Part shown: piece by piece, positions 1 to 6,382 of the stretch
How the letters are laid out: the number at the start of each line of letters is the position of its first letter
Position numbering within the stretch: position 1 is the first letter of the stretch
Origin: Actinomycetota bacterium
GTDB taxonomy: Bacteria > Actinomycetota > Thermoleophilia > Gaiellales > Gaiellaceae
Direction: 5' to 3'
Assembly (NCBI GenBank): GCA_005885085.1
Contig: VAXY01000075.1
Coordinates: 1-19,065, forward strand
DNA: 19,065 nt
The notes under the pieces: model-generated
Seen by the model: only the letters and a program-made list of their open reading frames with translations
What the model was told of the DNA's origin: nothing
The model's database searches: none
Position numbers and translations under genes: made by a program

Positions 1-467
1 CCCTGACGGCCGAGCTCGTCGAGCGCGTCGACGTTCCTGTGATCGCGTCCGGCGACATCACGTCCCGCGCGCGCGCGCAGGCGGTGCTCGCGACGACGGG
101 TGCCGCTGCGGTGATGGTCGGCCGCGGTGCCCAGGGCAATCCCTGGGCACTGCGCGAGATCGTCGCCGGCGATGCGACGGAGCCGTCGCGAGAAGAGGTC
201 GCGGCCGAGCTGATCGTCTTCGCGCGCGAGACCGTCCGCGAGCTCGGAGAGCGGCGAGCCGCCGGCTTCCTGAAGAAGTTCTACGGCTGGTACGTGGGCC
301 GCGGGCGCTTCCCGAAGCCGTTCAAGCAGGAGCTCGTCCAGCTGGCCACGCTCGAGGAGGCGGAGCAGCGGCTGCTCGCCGCGGAGCCGGCCGCCCGTGC
401 GGTGCTCGCGCAGCTCGACGAGATCCTGCTCGACTCGATGCCGATCTCGATCTACGGCGGCGGCTAG
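1..467 (+). CDS. dus: tRNA-dihydrouridine synthase, C-terminal part (5' end outside window)
   Basis: This flavoenzyme family reduces specific uridines in tRNA to dihydrouridine. The reading frame (codons from base 3) is open to the window edge, so the N-terminal FMN-barrel half is missing. Visible are the last barrel strands: 'PVIASGDITSR', then 'AAVMVGRGAQGNPWALREI', the phosphate-binding Gly/Arg segment that is near-diagnostic of DusB/NifR3 proteins. It is followed by the helical tRNA-binding tail with 'FLKKFYGWYVGRGRFPKPFK'. The GTG at 39 is internal to this domain and is not the true start. The gene ends in TAG and converges on the 188-aa minus-strand gene with only 10 bases between stop codons. 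Family assignment is firm; the DusB subtype is likely but rests on the C-terminal half only. Confidence 0.9.
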   Translation, partial: LTAELVERVDVPVIASGDITSRARAQAVLATTGAAAVMVGRGAQGNPWALREIVAGDATEPSREEVAAELIVFARETVRELGERRAAGFLKKFYGWYVGRGRFPKPFKQELVQLATLEEAEQRLLAAEPAARAVLAQLDEILLDSMPISIYGGG

Positions 468-477
468 TGGGAGGACA

Positions 478-1044
478 CTAGGGGGTGTCGCTACCCGGCC
501 CGGTGTGGTCGTGGTTCTTGTCGCCCTTGCCCCAGCCGGGACGCGTGCCGTCGGCGTTCGACACCGTCGGCGTCTCCGGCGGTGACGCCGGCGGTGACGC
601 CGGCACCGCCACGGCGGCCTGAACCGGCCCAGCCGTCTGCGTCTGCGGCTGCGGCGTCGAGGTCGTGGGTGCGGGAACAGGCGTCGGAGCGGGCGTCGGG
701 GGAGGTGACGCGGGCCGCGGGGCGGGAGCAGGCTTCGGCTGAGCCGGGGTCGGGGCGGGCGCGGCCTGCCGCGAAGCAAACGCGGCCCGCGCAGGCTGGA
801 CCCGACGGACGGCATTGCGCCGCACCGCGTGGCGATGAACACGCTGAGCGCGAGGTGTCAGCCGGGCCGGAGGAATCCGCACGACGGGCGGCGCCGGCGC
901 CTGCTCGACGATTCGCGGCTTCCCGGCCAGGCGGACCTCGGGCGAGCTCGACTCGAAGGCCGCCCGCCAGAGGTAGCCCGAAGTGACGCCCGCTGCAACG
1001 AGCAGGCAAAGCCGCAGCGCATCGAATGAGATTCGCACGCGCAT
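478..1044 (-). CDS. Pro/Ala-rich protein with N-terminal membrane anchor and 'GDKNHDHTGP' tail
   Basis: I do not recognise a named family. The 188-aa product starts with a short basic N-terminus and one hydrophobic stretch (about residues 9-27, LRLCLLVAAGVTSGYLW) that fits a signal anchor or uncleaved signal peptide. About residues 45-90 are basic and rich in Arg and Ala. Residues 90-160 are low-complexity Pro/Ala/Thr (repeated PAPTP and PSPP types), like a wall-spanning or disordered linker. The last 23 residues are different: 'GWGKGDKNHDHTGPGSDTP', polar and probably a conserved short motif. It is the last gene of the minus-strand folate/coaX block, 39 bases after the cyclase gene, with an AT-richer spacer that could hold its own promoter. 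The ATG at 1044 is chosen because the membrane segment follows at once. Probably exported; function unknown. Confidence 0.7.
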   Translation of the reverse strand: MRVRISFDALRLCLLVAAGVTSGYLWRAAFESSSPEVRLAGKPRIVEQAPAPPVVRIPPARLTPRAQRVHRHAVRRNAVRRVQPARAAFASRQAAPAPTPAQPKPAPAPRPASPPPTPAPTPVPAPTTSTPQPQTQTAGPVQAAVAVPASPPASPPETPTVSNADGTRPGWGKGDKNHDHTGPGSDTP

Positions 1045-1056
1045 AGAAGTATCGGC

Positions 1057-1062
1057 CTTATA
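1057..1062 (-). promoter_or_regulatory. Possible -10 box TATAAG before the 188-aa gene
   Basis: In the short spacer between the cyclase stop and the ATG at 1044, the minus strand reads TATAAG, with a second candidate GATACT at 1048-1053. The spacer is clearly AT-richer than its surroundings. I see no good -35 box, so this is a weak call. Confidence 0.3.
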
Positions 1063-1083
1063 CAGGACAGCATAGGCGTCGTT

Positions 1084-2091
1084 TCAGGCGCCCGCCAGCT
1101 CCGAAGCGGTGACGACTCGGTTCTTGCCCGCGTCCTTGGCACGGTACAGGGCCGCATCGGCGGCGCGGAGCAGGTCGTCGCCCGACTGGTCGGGCACGAG
1201 CTCCGCGACGCCGAAGCTCGATGCCGCGTGAATCGAATGGTCGTCCGTGATCGCGATCGCGACCGCGTTCAGCGACCTGCGCATGCGTTCGGCCACTCGG
1301 GCGGCGCCGGCCCGGTCCGTCTCCGGCAGCAGGATCGCGAACTCCTCGCCGCCGATCCGGCCGGAGACGTCGACGTCGCGGACATGGGAGCGGATCAGAT
1401 CCGCGAAGGCGCGCAGCACGACGTCGCCGCCGTGATGGCCGAACTCGTCGTTGACCTGCTTGAAGTTGTCGAGATCGGCGAGCACGATCGTAAGCGGAGC
1501 CCCGAACTGGCGGGCGCGCTCGATCTCGGCATCGAGTGCCTCCAGGAACCGCCGGCGGTTCACAAGCCCGGTCAGGTCGTCGGTGATCGCCTGACGCTGG
1601 ACGATGTCGTGCAGGTGCGCGTTGTCGAGCGCGACAGACGCTTGGGACGCGAGCCACTCGGCGAGCGTCCTGGTCTCCTTGACGAAGCCGTCTCCCGGAG
1701 GGAACAGGAGCAGCGTCGTCTCGCCCTCGGCGGTGAAGCCGAGGCCGAGCAACAGTGGCTTGCGGTCGCCGCCGACCTCGCCGATCCATGCGACCTCTTC
1801 GCCACCGGCGAAGATCTGCCCGCCGAGCGCTCCCGTCGCCTCGGTGATCACCTCCAGGATCACCGGCAACAGCACGCGCGGGTTGTGCGTCGCCGCAAGC
1901 GCGTCGCCGACGAGCGCGAGTGCTTCGCGCGGGTCGCCGTGCGCCGTCGAAGGGCGACGGCGGTCGCTCCTAGGACGCTCCGAGGGCGTGCCGCGGCCCC
2001 GCAGGCTCCACGCCAGGAGCAGCAGGGTCGCGACCGTCGCCGCGACGGCCAGCGCCAGGAACGTCCAACGGACCGTTCCGACCAGGGTCAT
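1084..2091 (-). CDS. Membrane-anchored GGDEF diguanylate cyclase with GAF-like sensor
   Basis: Predicted to make the second messenger cyclic di-GMP from two GTP at the membrane. The 335-aa protein has one N-terminal transmembrane helix (about residues 9-30), then a GAF-like region (about 50-165), then a GGDEF domain (about 170-330) opened by 'DDLTGLVNRRRFLEALD'. The active-site signature is GGEEF at residues 247-251. Exactly five residues before it lies RDVD (238-241), matching the RxxD inhibitory site, so the enzyme is expected to be active and subject to product feedback. No EAL or HD-GYP domain is present in the window. It lies 30 bases downstream of coaX on the same strand, so it is probably co-transcribed. 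The link to coenzyme A is positional only. The ligand of the GAF-like domain cannot be told from sequence. Confidence 0.9.
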   Translation of the reverse strand: MTLVGTVRWTFLALAVAATVATLLLLAWSLRGRGTPSERPRSDRRRPSTAHGDPREALALVGDALAATHNPRVLLPVILEVITEATGALGGQIFAGGEEVAWIGEVGGDRKPLLLGLGFTAEGETTLLLFPPGDGFVKETRTLAEWLASQASVALDNAHLHDIVQRQAITDDLTGLVNRRRFLEALDAEIERARQFGAPLTIVLADLDNFKQVNDEFGHHGGDVVLRAFADLIRSHVRDVDVSGRIGGEEFAILLPETDRAGAARVAERMRRSLNAVAIAITDDHSIHAASSFGVAELVPDQSGDDLLRAADAALYRAKDAGKNRVVTASELAGA

Positions 2092-2121
2092 TAGGGTGAA
2101 TCCTCGCAGGCCGGAGGGGCA

Positions 2122-2871
2122 CTAGCGGTTGCGCTCCCAGACGAGACGCAGGCCTTCGAGCGTGAGCAAGGGGTCGACGCGGTCGATCGTTCGGGCGTGC
2201 GGGGCGATCAGATCGGCGAGCCCTCCGGTCGCGACGGTCTGCGCCTCCGCGCCGAGCTCGCCGCGAATGTGCTCGACGATCCCATCCACCTGACCCGCGA
2301 AGCCGTACACGAGGCCTGACTGCAGGCTCGCGACGGTCGTCTTGCCGATCACCGTCTCCGGTTCGACGAAGTCGATCTTGCGCAGGCGCGCCGCACGCGC
2401 GAAGAGTGCGTCCATCGAGATCTCGATCCCCGGGGCGAGCACGCCCCCGACGTACTCTGCGTCCGCCGAGACGACGTCGAAGTTCGTCGACGTGCCGAAG
2501 TCGACGACGATGCACGGCGCCCCGTAGCGCTCGGTTGCGGCGACCGCGTTCGCAATCCGGTCCGGCCCCACTTCCCGCGGATCGTCGTAGCGAACGGGAA
2601 TGCCGGTCTTCACCCCCGGCCCGAGCTCGAGCAGGTCGGCGCCGGTGTACCGCTCCGCGAACTCCTGGTAGGAGCGAACGAGCTGCGGCACGGTCGACGA
2701 GAGGCAGATGCCGTCGACGCTGCCCAGGTCGAGGAAGCTGCGGTAGAGCGCGCCGAGCTCGTCGCCGCTCTTGTGCCGCTCGGTTGCGATCCGCCAGTGC
2801 TCGGACAGCCCGGTGCCGTCGAAGAGCCCAAAAACCGTCGACGTGTTGCCGACGTCGATCGCCAGCAGCAC
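2122..2871 (-). CDS. coaX: Type III pantothenate kinase
   Basis: Phosphorylates pantothenate with ATP, the first committed step of coenzyme A synthesis, in the cytoplasm. The 249-aa length is typical of CoaX. Landmarks of the ASKHA-fold kinase are the N-terminal phosphate loop 'AIDVGNTSTVFGLFDG', 'GPDRIANAVAA' (the Gly-x-Asp-Arg substrate and dimer region), 'VVDFGTSTNFDVV' and 'YVGGVLAPGIEIS'. The start is GTG at 2871, eight bases after the DUF2469 stop, with AGGGC-like purines upstream. It belongs to the folK-DUF2469-coaX-GGDEF run. CoaX near dus and folate genes is common in actinobacteria. Type III enzymes are known to resist feedback by CoA and to need a monovalent cation. Identification is secure. 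Confidence 0.96.
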   Translation of the reverse strand: MLLAIDVGNTSTVFGLFDGTGLSEHWRIATERHKSGDELGALYRSFLDLGSVDGICLSSTVPQLVRSYQEFAERYTGADLLELGPGVKTGIPVRYDDPREVGPDRIANAVAATERYGAPCIVVDFGTSTNFDVVSADAEYVGGVLAPGIEISMDALFARAARLRKIDFVEPETVIGKTTVASLQSGLVYGFAGQVDGIVEHIRGELGAEAQTVATGGLADLIAPHARTIDRVDPLLTLEGLRLVWERNR

Positions 2872-2879
2872 GGAGCCCT

Positions 2880-3245
2880 TTAGATGTCGTCGTCTGCCGA
2901 GAGCGACTCGCCGATCTTCTCGGCCAGCGCCTCGGCGGTGAGGTGCGACTCCTCGCCCTCGCCGCGCAGCTCCTCGACGGTGACGTCGCTGGACGTCCAG
3001 ACCTCCGCGCGCGGGATGATCCGCGTCGGCCGGTTCTTGTCCCAGACCCAGACGTCCTCCATCCGCAGGTGGAAGAAGGGGTAGTTCGGTTGGGAAACCT
3101 GCGCGAGATCGAGCCGGTTGCAGAGGTACGTGGCGTCCTGCGTCAGGACGCAGTAGCGGAACAGCCCGAAGACCGCGGTGTACTCCCTCTTGAGGCCGAG
3201 CTCCAGCTCGGCCTCGAACTCGTCGAGCTCGTCGAGGTGGCTCAT
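2880..3245 (-). CDS. DUF2469 family protein
   Basis: A small acidic protein of 121 aa with no known biochemical role. It follows the pattern I know from the actinobacterial DUF2469 family (M. tuberculosis Rv2901c type): an acidic start 'LDEFEAELELGLKREY', then 'VFGLFRYCVLT' and 'YLCNRLDL', a central 'FFHLRMEDVWVWDKNRPTR', and 'EVWTSSDVTVEEL'. The Trp-rich VWVWD core is the best landmark. About 25 residues at the C-terminus (ESHLTAEALAEKIGESLSAD) go beyond the usual family length and form an acidic helix. Its ATG overlaps the folK stop as ATGA (3242-3245), which implies translational coupling. In mycobacteria and streptomycetes this gene usually sits near rnhB and lepB, so its place after folK is unusual. 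Family call from memory of the motif, fairly sure. Confidence 0.85.
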   Translation of the reverse strand: MSHLDELDEFEAELELGLKREYTAVFGLFRYCVLTQDATYLCNRLDLAQVSQPNYPFFHLRMEDVWVWDKNRPTRIIPRAEVWTSSDVTVEELRGEGEESHLTAEALAEKIGESLSADDDI

Positions 3246-3712
3246 GGCGGTGAGTGTAGCTTCGAGAGCAAGGTCTGGACCTGCCCTTTTCCGGGGACTT
3301 CGAGAGCCGGGGCCAACTCGGCGAGAGGCTCCAGCACGAACAGCCGCTCGTGGAGGCGGGGGTGCGGAACCTCGAGCCCGGGCTCGGCGATCGCCTCGCT
3401 GCCGTAGAGCAGGAGATCGAGGTCCAGCGTCCTCGGACCCTGCGGCGGAAATGCCGTGCGGTCGCGGCCGAAGCGCCGCTCCAGCTCCATCAGGGCGTCC
3501 AGCAGCGCACGAGCCGAGAGCTCGGTTTCCAGCTCGACGGCGCCGTTGAGGAAGCGAGGCTGCTCGAGGTACTCGACCGGCTCGGTGTCGCGTAGCTTCG
3601 AAACGGCGACGACGCTCGTGTGCGGCAGCGCCCGCAACCGCCCGACGGCCGCCCGCAGGGTCCCCTCCCGGTCACCGAGGTTCGAGCCGAGGCCGATGAA
3701 CGCCCGCACCAT
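3242..3712 (-). CDS. folK: 2-amino-4-hydroxy-6-hydroxymethyldihydropteridine pyrophosphokinase
   Basis: Transfers pyrophosphate from ATP to hydroxymethyl-dihydropterin, making the substrate of FolP in folate synthesis. The 156-aa product is of normal size. Landmarks are 'FIGLGSNLGDREGTL' at the start, 'EYLEQPRFLNGAVELET', 'FGRDRTAFPPQGPRTLDLDL' with the Mg/ATP-binding Asp pair, and 'VPHPRLHERLFVLEPL'. The frame stays open far upstream (to 4891), antisense to the protease gene, but the family N-terminus fixes the start at the ATG at 3712. Its start lies only 12 bases from the divergent protease start. A TACGCT box six bases before the ATG suggests a leaderless mRNA. Normally folK follows folB directly; here the protease gene separates them. 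Confidence 0.96.
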   Translation of the reverse strand: MVRAFIGLGSNLGDREGTLRAAVGRLRALPHTSVVAVSKLRDTEPVEYLEQPRFLNGAVELETELSARALLDALMELERRFGRDRTAFPPQGPRTLDLDLLLYGSEAIAEPGLEVPHPRLHERLFVLEPLAELAPALEVPGKGQVQTLLSKLHSPP

Positions 3713-3718
3713 GGCCGG

Positions 3719-3724
3719 AGCGTA
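3719..3724 (-). promoter_or_regulatory. Candidate -10 box TACGCT for folK (leaderless)
   Basis: On the minus strand TACGCT fits the actinobacterial TAnnnT -10 pattern and lies six bases before the folK ATG, so transcription would start at or next to the start codon. It overlaps the likely ribosome binding purines (GGAG, 3717-3720) of the divergent protease gene, so the two genes cannot have independent upstream regions. No clear -35 element is visible. Confidence 0.35.
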
Positions 3725-5230
3725 GTGACCCGGAGTACTCTGAGGCCCTTGGCGCGGCGCCTTCTGATCGTGACGGCGGTGTTCCTCGCGGGCGCCGCCC
3801 CGGCACGGGCCGATCTCGTCAGGCTGGATCCGAGCGGCGGAGCGCTCGCCGTCCGCGCCGGCGGCACCGCGCTCGCCCCCGAGCTCGGCATTTGGCGTGT
3901 GCCGGCGACGGCCCTCCCCGCGCTGCGGCGCGCCGGCGTCGTCCGCTACAGCGAGGCGGAACGCCTGCTGCGGGTGACCAGCTCGGCCGAGACGACGGAT
4001 CCGCTCGTGCCGACCGAGTGGTGGCGGGCCGCGATCGGCGCCGACCGCGTCGAGCCGCCGGGCCCCGGCAAGCCCGTGACCGTCGTCGACTCGGGCCTCG
4101 ACATCACGCACCCCGAGTTCGCGAACCGTCCCAACACGATCTTGATGAACAAGCAGACGACGACCGAGGACGACGAGGACCACGGCACCGAGGTGAGCTC
4201 GGTGATCGCGGCGCCGAACAACGGCTTCGGGATCGTCGGGGTCTATCCGGAAGCGGTCTTGCGCGTCTGGGACGCGAGCCCGTTCGGGATCCTGAACGAG
4301 GGCGCTGCGATCCAGGGCATCGCCGAGGCCGCCCGCGAAGGTCCTGGGGTGATCAACCTCAGCTTCGGCGGGGAAGACGACGACCCGCTGCTGAAGGACG
4401 CGGTCATGTTCGCGTACCGGTCCGGCTCGCTCGTCGTTGCCGCGGCCGGGAACGAAGGCCTGGAGGGGAGCCCGAAGGGCTACCCCGCCGCATATCCGCA
4501 CGTGCTCACGGTCGGAGCGACGAGCGACACCGGCCGCGTCGCCTCCTTCTCGACGATCGCGCCGACCGTCGACCTCGTTGCCCCGGGTGTTCGCATCCCC
4601 GTCGCCGAGCCGCTCGCGCAGGCGCCGAGCGGTTACATCGAGGTCCCAGGCACGAGCTTCTCGTCGCCGCTCGTCGCAGGTGCGGCAGCGTGGGTGTGGA
4701 CGACGCGGCCGGACCTCGACAACACGCAGCTGTTCGAGCTGATGCGCCGGTCGGCAACCGACATCGGCGAACCCGGCTTCGACACCACCTCGGGGTACGG
4801 ACTGCTCAACATCCCGAACGCGCTCTCGTTTCGAACGCCTCTCCGCGACCCCTACGAGCCGAACGAGAGCCCGACCGAGATCGAGCCGCACGGGCTGTTC
4901 CCGAGCGGCACGCCCCCGCTGACGCGGCCCGGCCAGCGGACCGCGTCCCTCTCGGCGTCGGTCGACCGCAGCGAGGATCCGGTCGACCTCTATCGCGTCT
5001 GGTCGCCGGCGCGTGAGGTCCTACGGGCGCACGTCACCGGGGCCGTTGCCCTGCGCCTCCTCCCGCGGGCTCCGAGCACGAACAAGCCCGGGGCGCTGGC
5101 CGTCGGCAAGCAGGGGACGGCCGTATACGGCAACCAGGGCTCGCACGGCAGCTACGTCTACGTGGAGATTCGGCCCGCCGGCGCGCGGAGCGCGCGGTAC
5201 ACGCTGCACCTCACGGCCGCTCGACGCTAG
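3725..5230 (+). CDS. Secreted subtilisin-like serine protease (S8) with C-terminal PPC-like domain
   Basis: Predicted exported endopeptidase of 501 aa. From the GTG at 3725 there is a basic N-terminus, a hydrophobic core (LLIVTAVFLAGAA) and an Ala-x-Ala site (ARA, then DLVRL), a good Sec signal peptide. About residues 27-100 are a short pro-region. The S8 domain (about 105-380) has a complete catalytic set: Asp122 in 'VTVVDSGLD', His153 in 'DHGTEVSSV', oxyanion Asn243 in 'AAAGNEG', and Ser311 in 'GTSFSSPLVAGAAA'. Beyond residue 380, 'DPYEPNESP' opens a region resembling the bacterial pre-peptidase C-terminal fold, usually removed or used for binding. No wall anchor is visible. GTG at 3725 has GGAG four bases upstream; TTG at 3749 is an alternative. 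It interrupts the folate cluster on the opposite strand, and its last 20 bases overlap the end of folB tail to tail. Confidence 0.92.
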   Translation: MTRSTLRPLARRLLIVTAVFLAGAAPARADLVRLDPSGGALAVRAGGTALAPELGIWRVPATALPALRRAGVVRYSEAERLLRVTSSAETTDPLVPTEWWRAAIGADRVEPPGPGKPVTVVDSGLDITHPEFANRPNTILMNKQTTTEDDEDHGTEVSSVIAAPNNGFGIVGVYPEAVLRVWDASPFGILNEGAAIQGIAEAAREGPGVINLSFGGEDDDPLLKDAVMFAYRSGSLVVAAAGNEGLEGSPKGYPAAYPHVLTVGATSDTGRVASFSTIAPTVDLVAPGVRIPVAEPLAQAPSGYIEVPGTSFSSPLVAGAAAWVWTTRPDLDNTQLFELMRRSATDIGEPGFDTTSGYGLLNIPNALSFRTPLRDPYEPNESPTEIEPHGLFPSGTPPLTRPGQRTASLSASVDRSEDPVDLYRVWSPAREVLRAHVTGAVALRLLPRAPSTNKPGALAVGKQGTAVYGNQGSHGSYVYVEIRPAGARSARYTLHLTAARR

Positions 5231-5543
5231 CGGCCGTCCACTCCGCCCAGGCGACGCCCGGCTTCCGGATCCGCACCTCGACCCTCTCCACGCCCGGCTC
5301 TGCCGCGAGCGCGTCGGCGGCGGCGACCGCGAACGTCTCGAGCAGCTTGTAGCTTGCGCGCTCGTTGACCGCACGAACGAGATCGCGCGCCCGGCGGTAG
5401 TCGACCGTCGCCTCGACGCTGTCCTCGGCCGGCTCCTCGACGTGCAGCATGACGTCGACGAGGAACGTCTGGCCGCCGCTTCGCTCCTGCTCGCCGACGC
5501 CGTGGCGTCCGAAGAGCTCGAGCCCGTGGATCTCGACGATCAC
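5211..5543 (-). CDS. folB: Dihydroneopterin aldolase
   Basis: Cleaves dihydroneopterin to hydroxymethyl-dihydropterin and glycolaldehyde, the step before FolK. The 110-aa product has the family landmarks: 'LELFGRHGVGEQERSGGQTF' with the active-site Glu region, 'VDYRRARDLV', 'YKLLETFAVAAADAL', and 'VRIRKPGVAW' with the conserved Lys. GTG at 5543 overlaps the folP stop as GTGA, so translation is probably coupled to folP. The 3' end overlaps the convergent protease gene by 20 bases (5211-5230), leaving no room for a classical terminator between them. Identification is secure. Confidence 0.95.
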   Translation of the reverse strand: MIVEIHGLELFGRHGVGEQERSGGQTFLVDVMLHVEEPAEDSVEATVDYRRARDLVRAVNERASYKLLETFAVAAADALAAEPGVERVEVRIRKPGVAWAEWTAASVERP

Positions 5544-6364
5544 CCGGCGACCGCGGCGGCGACCGTGAGGGCCTCGACATGCTCGCGGACGTCATGGACA
5601 CGCAGGATCGTCGCTCCGCGCTCGTACGCCGCGACAGCTGCCGCGACACTCGCGCTGAGCGATCCCGTCTTCGCGGTCGTGTCGCCGAGCACGCGGCCGA
5701 GCGAGCTCTTGCGCGAGAAGCCGATCAGCACAGGACGGCCGAGGGAGGTGAGCGCGTCGAGCCGGCGGACGAGCTCGAAGTTCTGCGCGACGGTCTTCCC
5801 GAACCCGATGCCGGGATCGAGACAGATCCGGTCCTCCGCGATCCCCGCGTCCACTGCGAAGCGTAGGCGTGCCTCGAGGAACCCTGCCACTTCGGACACG
5901 ACGTCGTCGTACGCGGGCTCGAGCTGCATCGTGCGCGGCTCGCCCTGCATGTGCATCAGGCAGACGTAGGCGCCGGACCCGGCCACGACCTCGGCCATGC
6001 GCCCGTCGCCGCGCAGCGCCGTGACGTCGTTGACGAGCTCGGCGCCCAGGTCGAGTGCCCGCTGCGCCACGTCGGCCTTCGCCGTATCGATCGACACGGG
6101 CAGCCCCTGCAGCTGCTCCAGCACGGGCACGACCCGGCTGAGCTCCTCGTCCAGAGACACACCCTCCGATCCGGGGCGGGTCGACTCGCCGCCGACGTCC
6201 ACGATCGCAGCGCCCTCCTCGAGCATCCGCCGCGCCGCCGTGACCGCCTTCACGGGATCGAGATGCAGCCCGCCGTCGGAAAAGGAGTCGGGCGTGACGT
6301 TCACGACGCCCATCACCGACGGGCGCTGGAAGCGTTTCTCGACCGGGGTTCGTGGATTTGACAC
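5540..6364 (-). CDS. folP: Dihydropteroate synthase
   Basis: Condenses the FolK product with p-aminobenzoate to dihydropteroate, and is the sulfonamide target of folate synthesis. The 274-aa TIM-barrel protein shows all family signatures in order: 'MGVVNVTPDSFSDGG' (pterin and diphosphate loop), 'VDVGGESTRPGSEGV', 'VSIDTAKADVA', 'LVNDVTAL', 'CLMHMQGEPRTMQ', 'DPGIGFGKTVAQN' and 'LIGFSRKSSLG' near the end. I use the GTG at 6364; an internal ATG 17 codons later is a less likely start because it begins right at the first barrel strand. Eighteen bases separate it from the divergent exporter gene. It is the first gene of the folP-folB pair. folE, often just upstream in actinobacteria, is not there. 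Confidence 0.95.
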   Translation of the reverse strand: MSNPRTPVEKRFQRPSVMGVVNVTPDSFSDGGLHLDPVKAVTAARRMLEEGAAIVDVGGESTRPGSEGVSLDEELSRVVPVLEQLQGLPVSIDTAKADVAQRALDLGAELVNDVTALRGDGRMAEVVAGSGAYVCLMHMQGEPRTMQLEPAYDDVVSEVAGFLEARLRFAVDAGIAEDRICLDPGIGFGKTVAQNFELVRRLDALTSLGRPVLIGFSRKSSLGRVLGDTTAKTGSLSASVAAAVAAYERGATILRVHDVREHVEALTVAAAVAG

Positions 6365-6369
6365 CGCGG

Positions 6370-6377
6370 GATACTTT
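6370..6377 (+). promoter_or_regulatory. Candidate -10 box (GATACT / TACTTT) for the ABC exporter, leaderless
   Basis: Within the 18-base gap between divergent folP and the exporter gene, GATACT (6370-6375) and the overlapping TACTTT (6372-6377) end 7 and 5 bases before the ATG at 6383. That is -10 spacing with the start codon at about +1. No Shine-Dalgarno sequence precedes the ATG, which fits a leaderless transcript. The -35 region would lie inside folP. Confidence 0.4.
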
Positions 6378-6382
6378 CACCG

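Noticed and set aside
1228..2094. 288-codon + strand frame opposite the diguanylate cyclase
   Set aside because: Antisense shadow; the minus strand has clear GGDEF and membrane segments.
3713..4891. Long open minus-strand frame upstream of folK, antisense to the protease
   Set aside because: It is continuous with folK, but the folK family begins at 3712, and the upstream part is Arg/Val-rich shadow sequence opposite a protease with all its catalytic motifs.
6358..6363. TTGACA as a -35 box for the exporter
   Set aside because: The hexamer is perfect, but only 6 to 8 bases separate it from the candidate -10 boxes, far too few for a -35/-10 pair; it also lies over the folP start.
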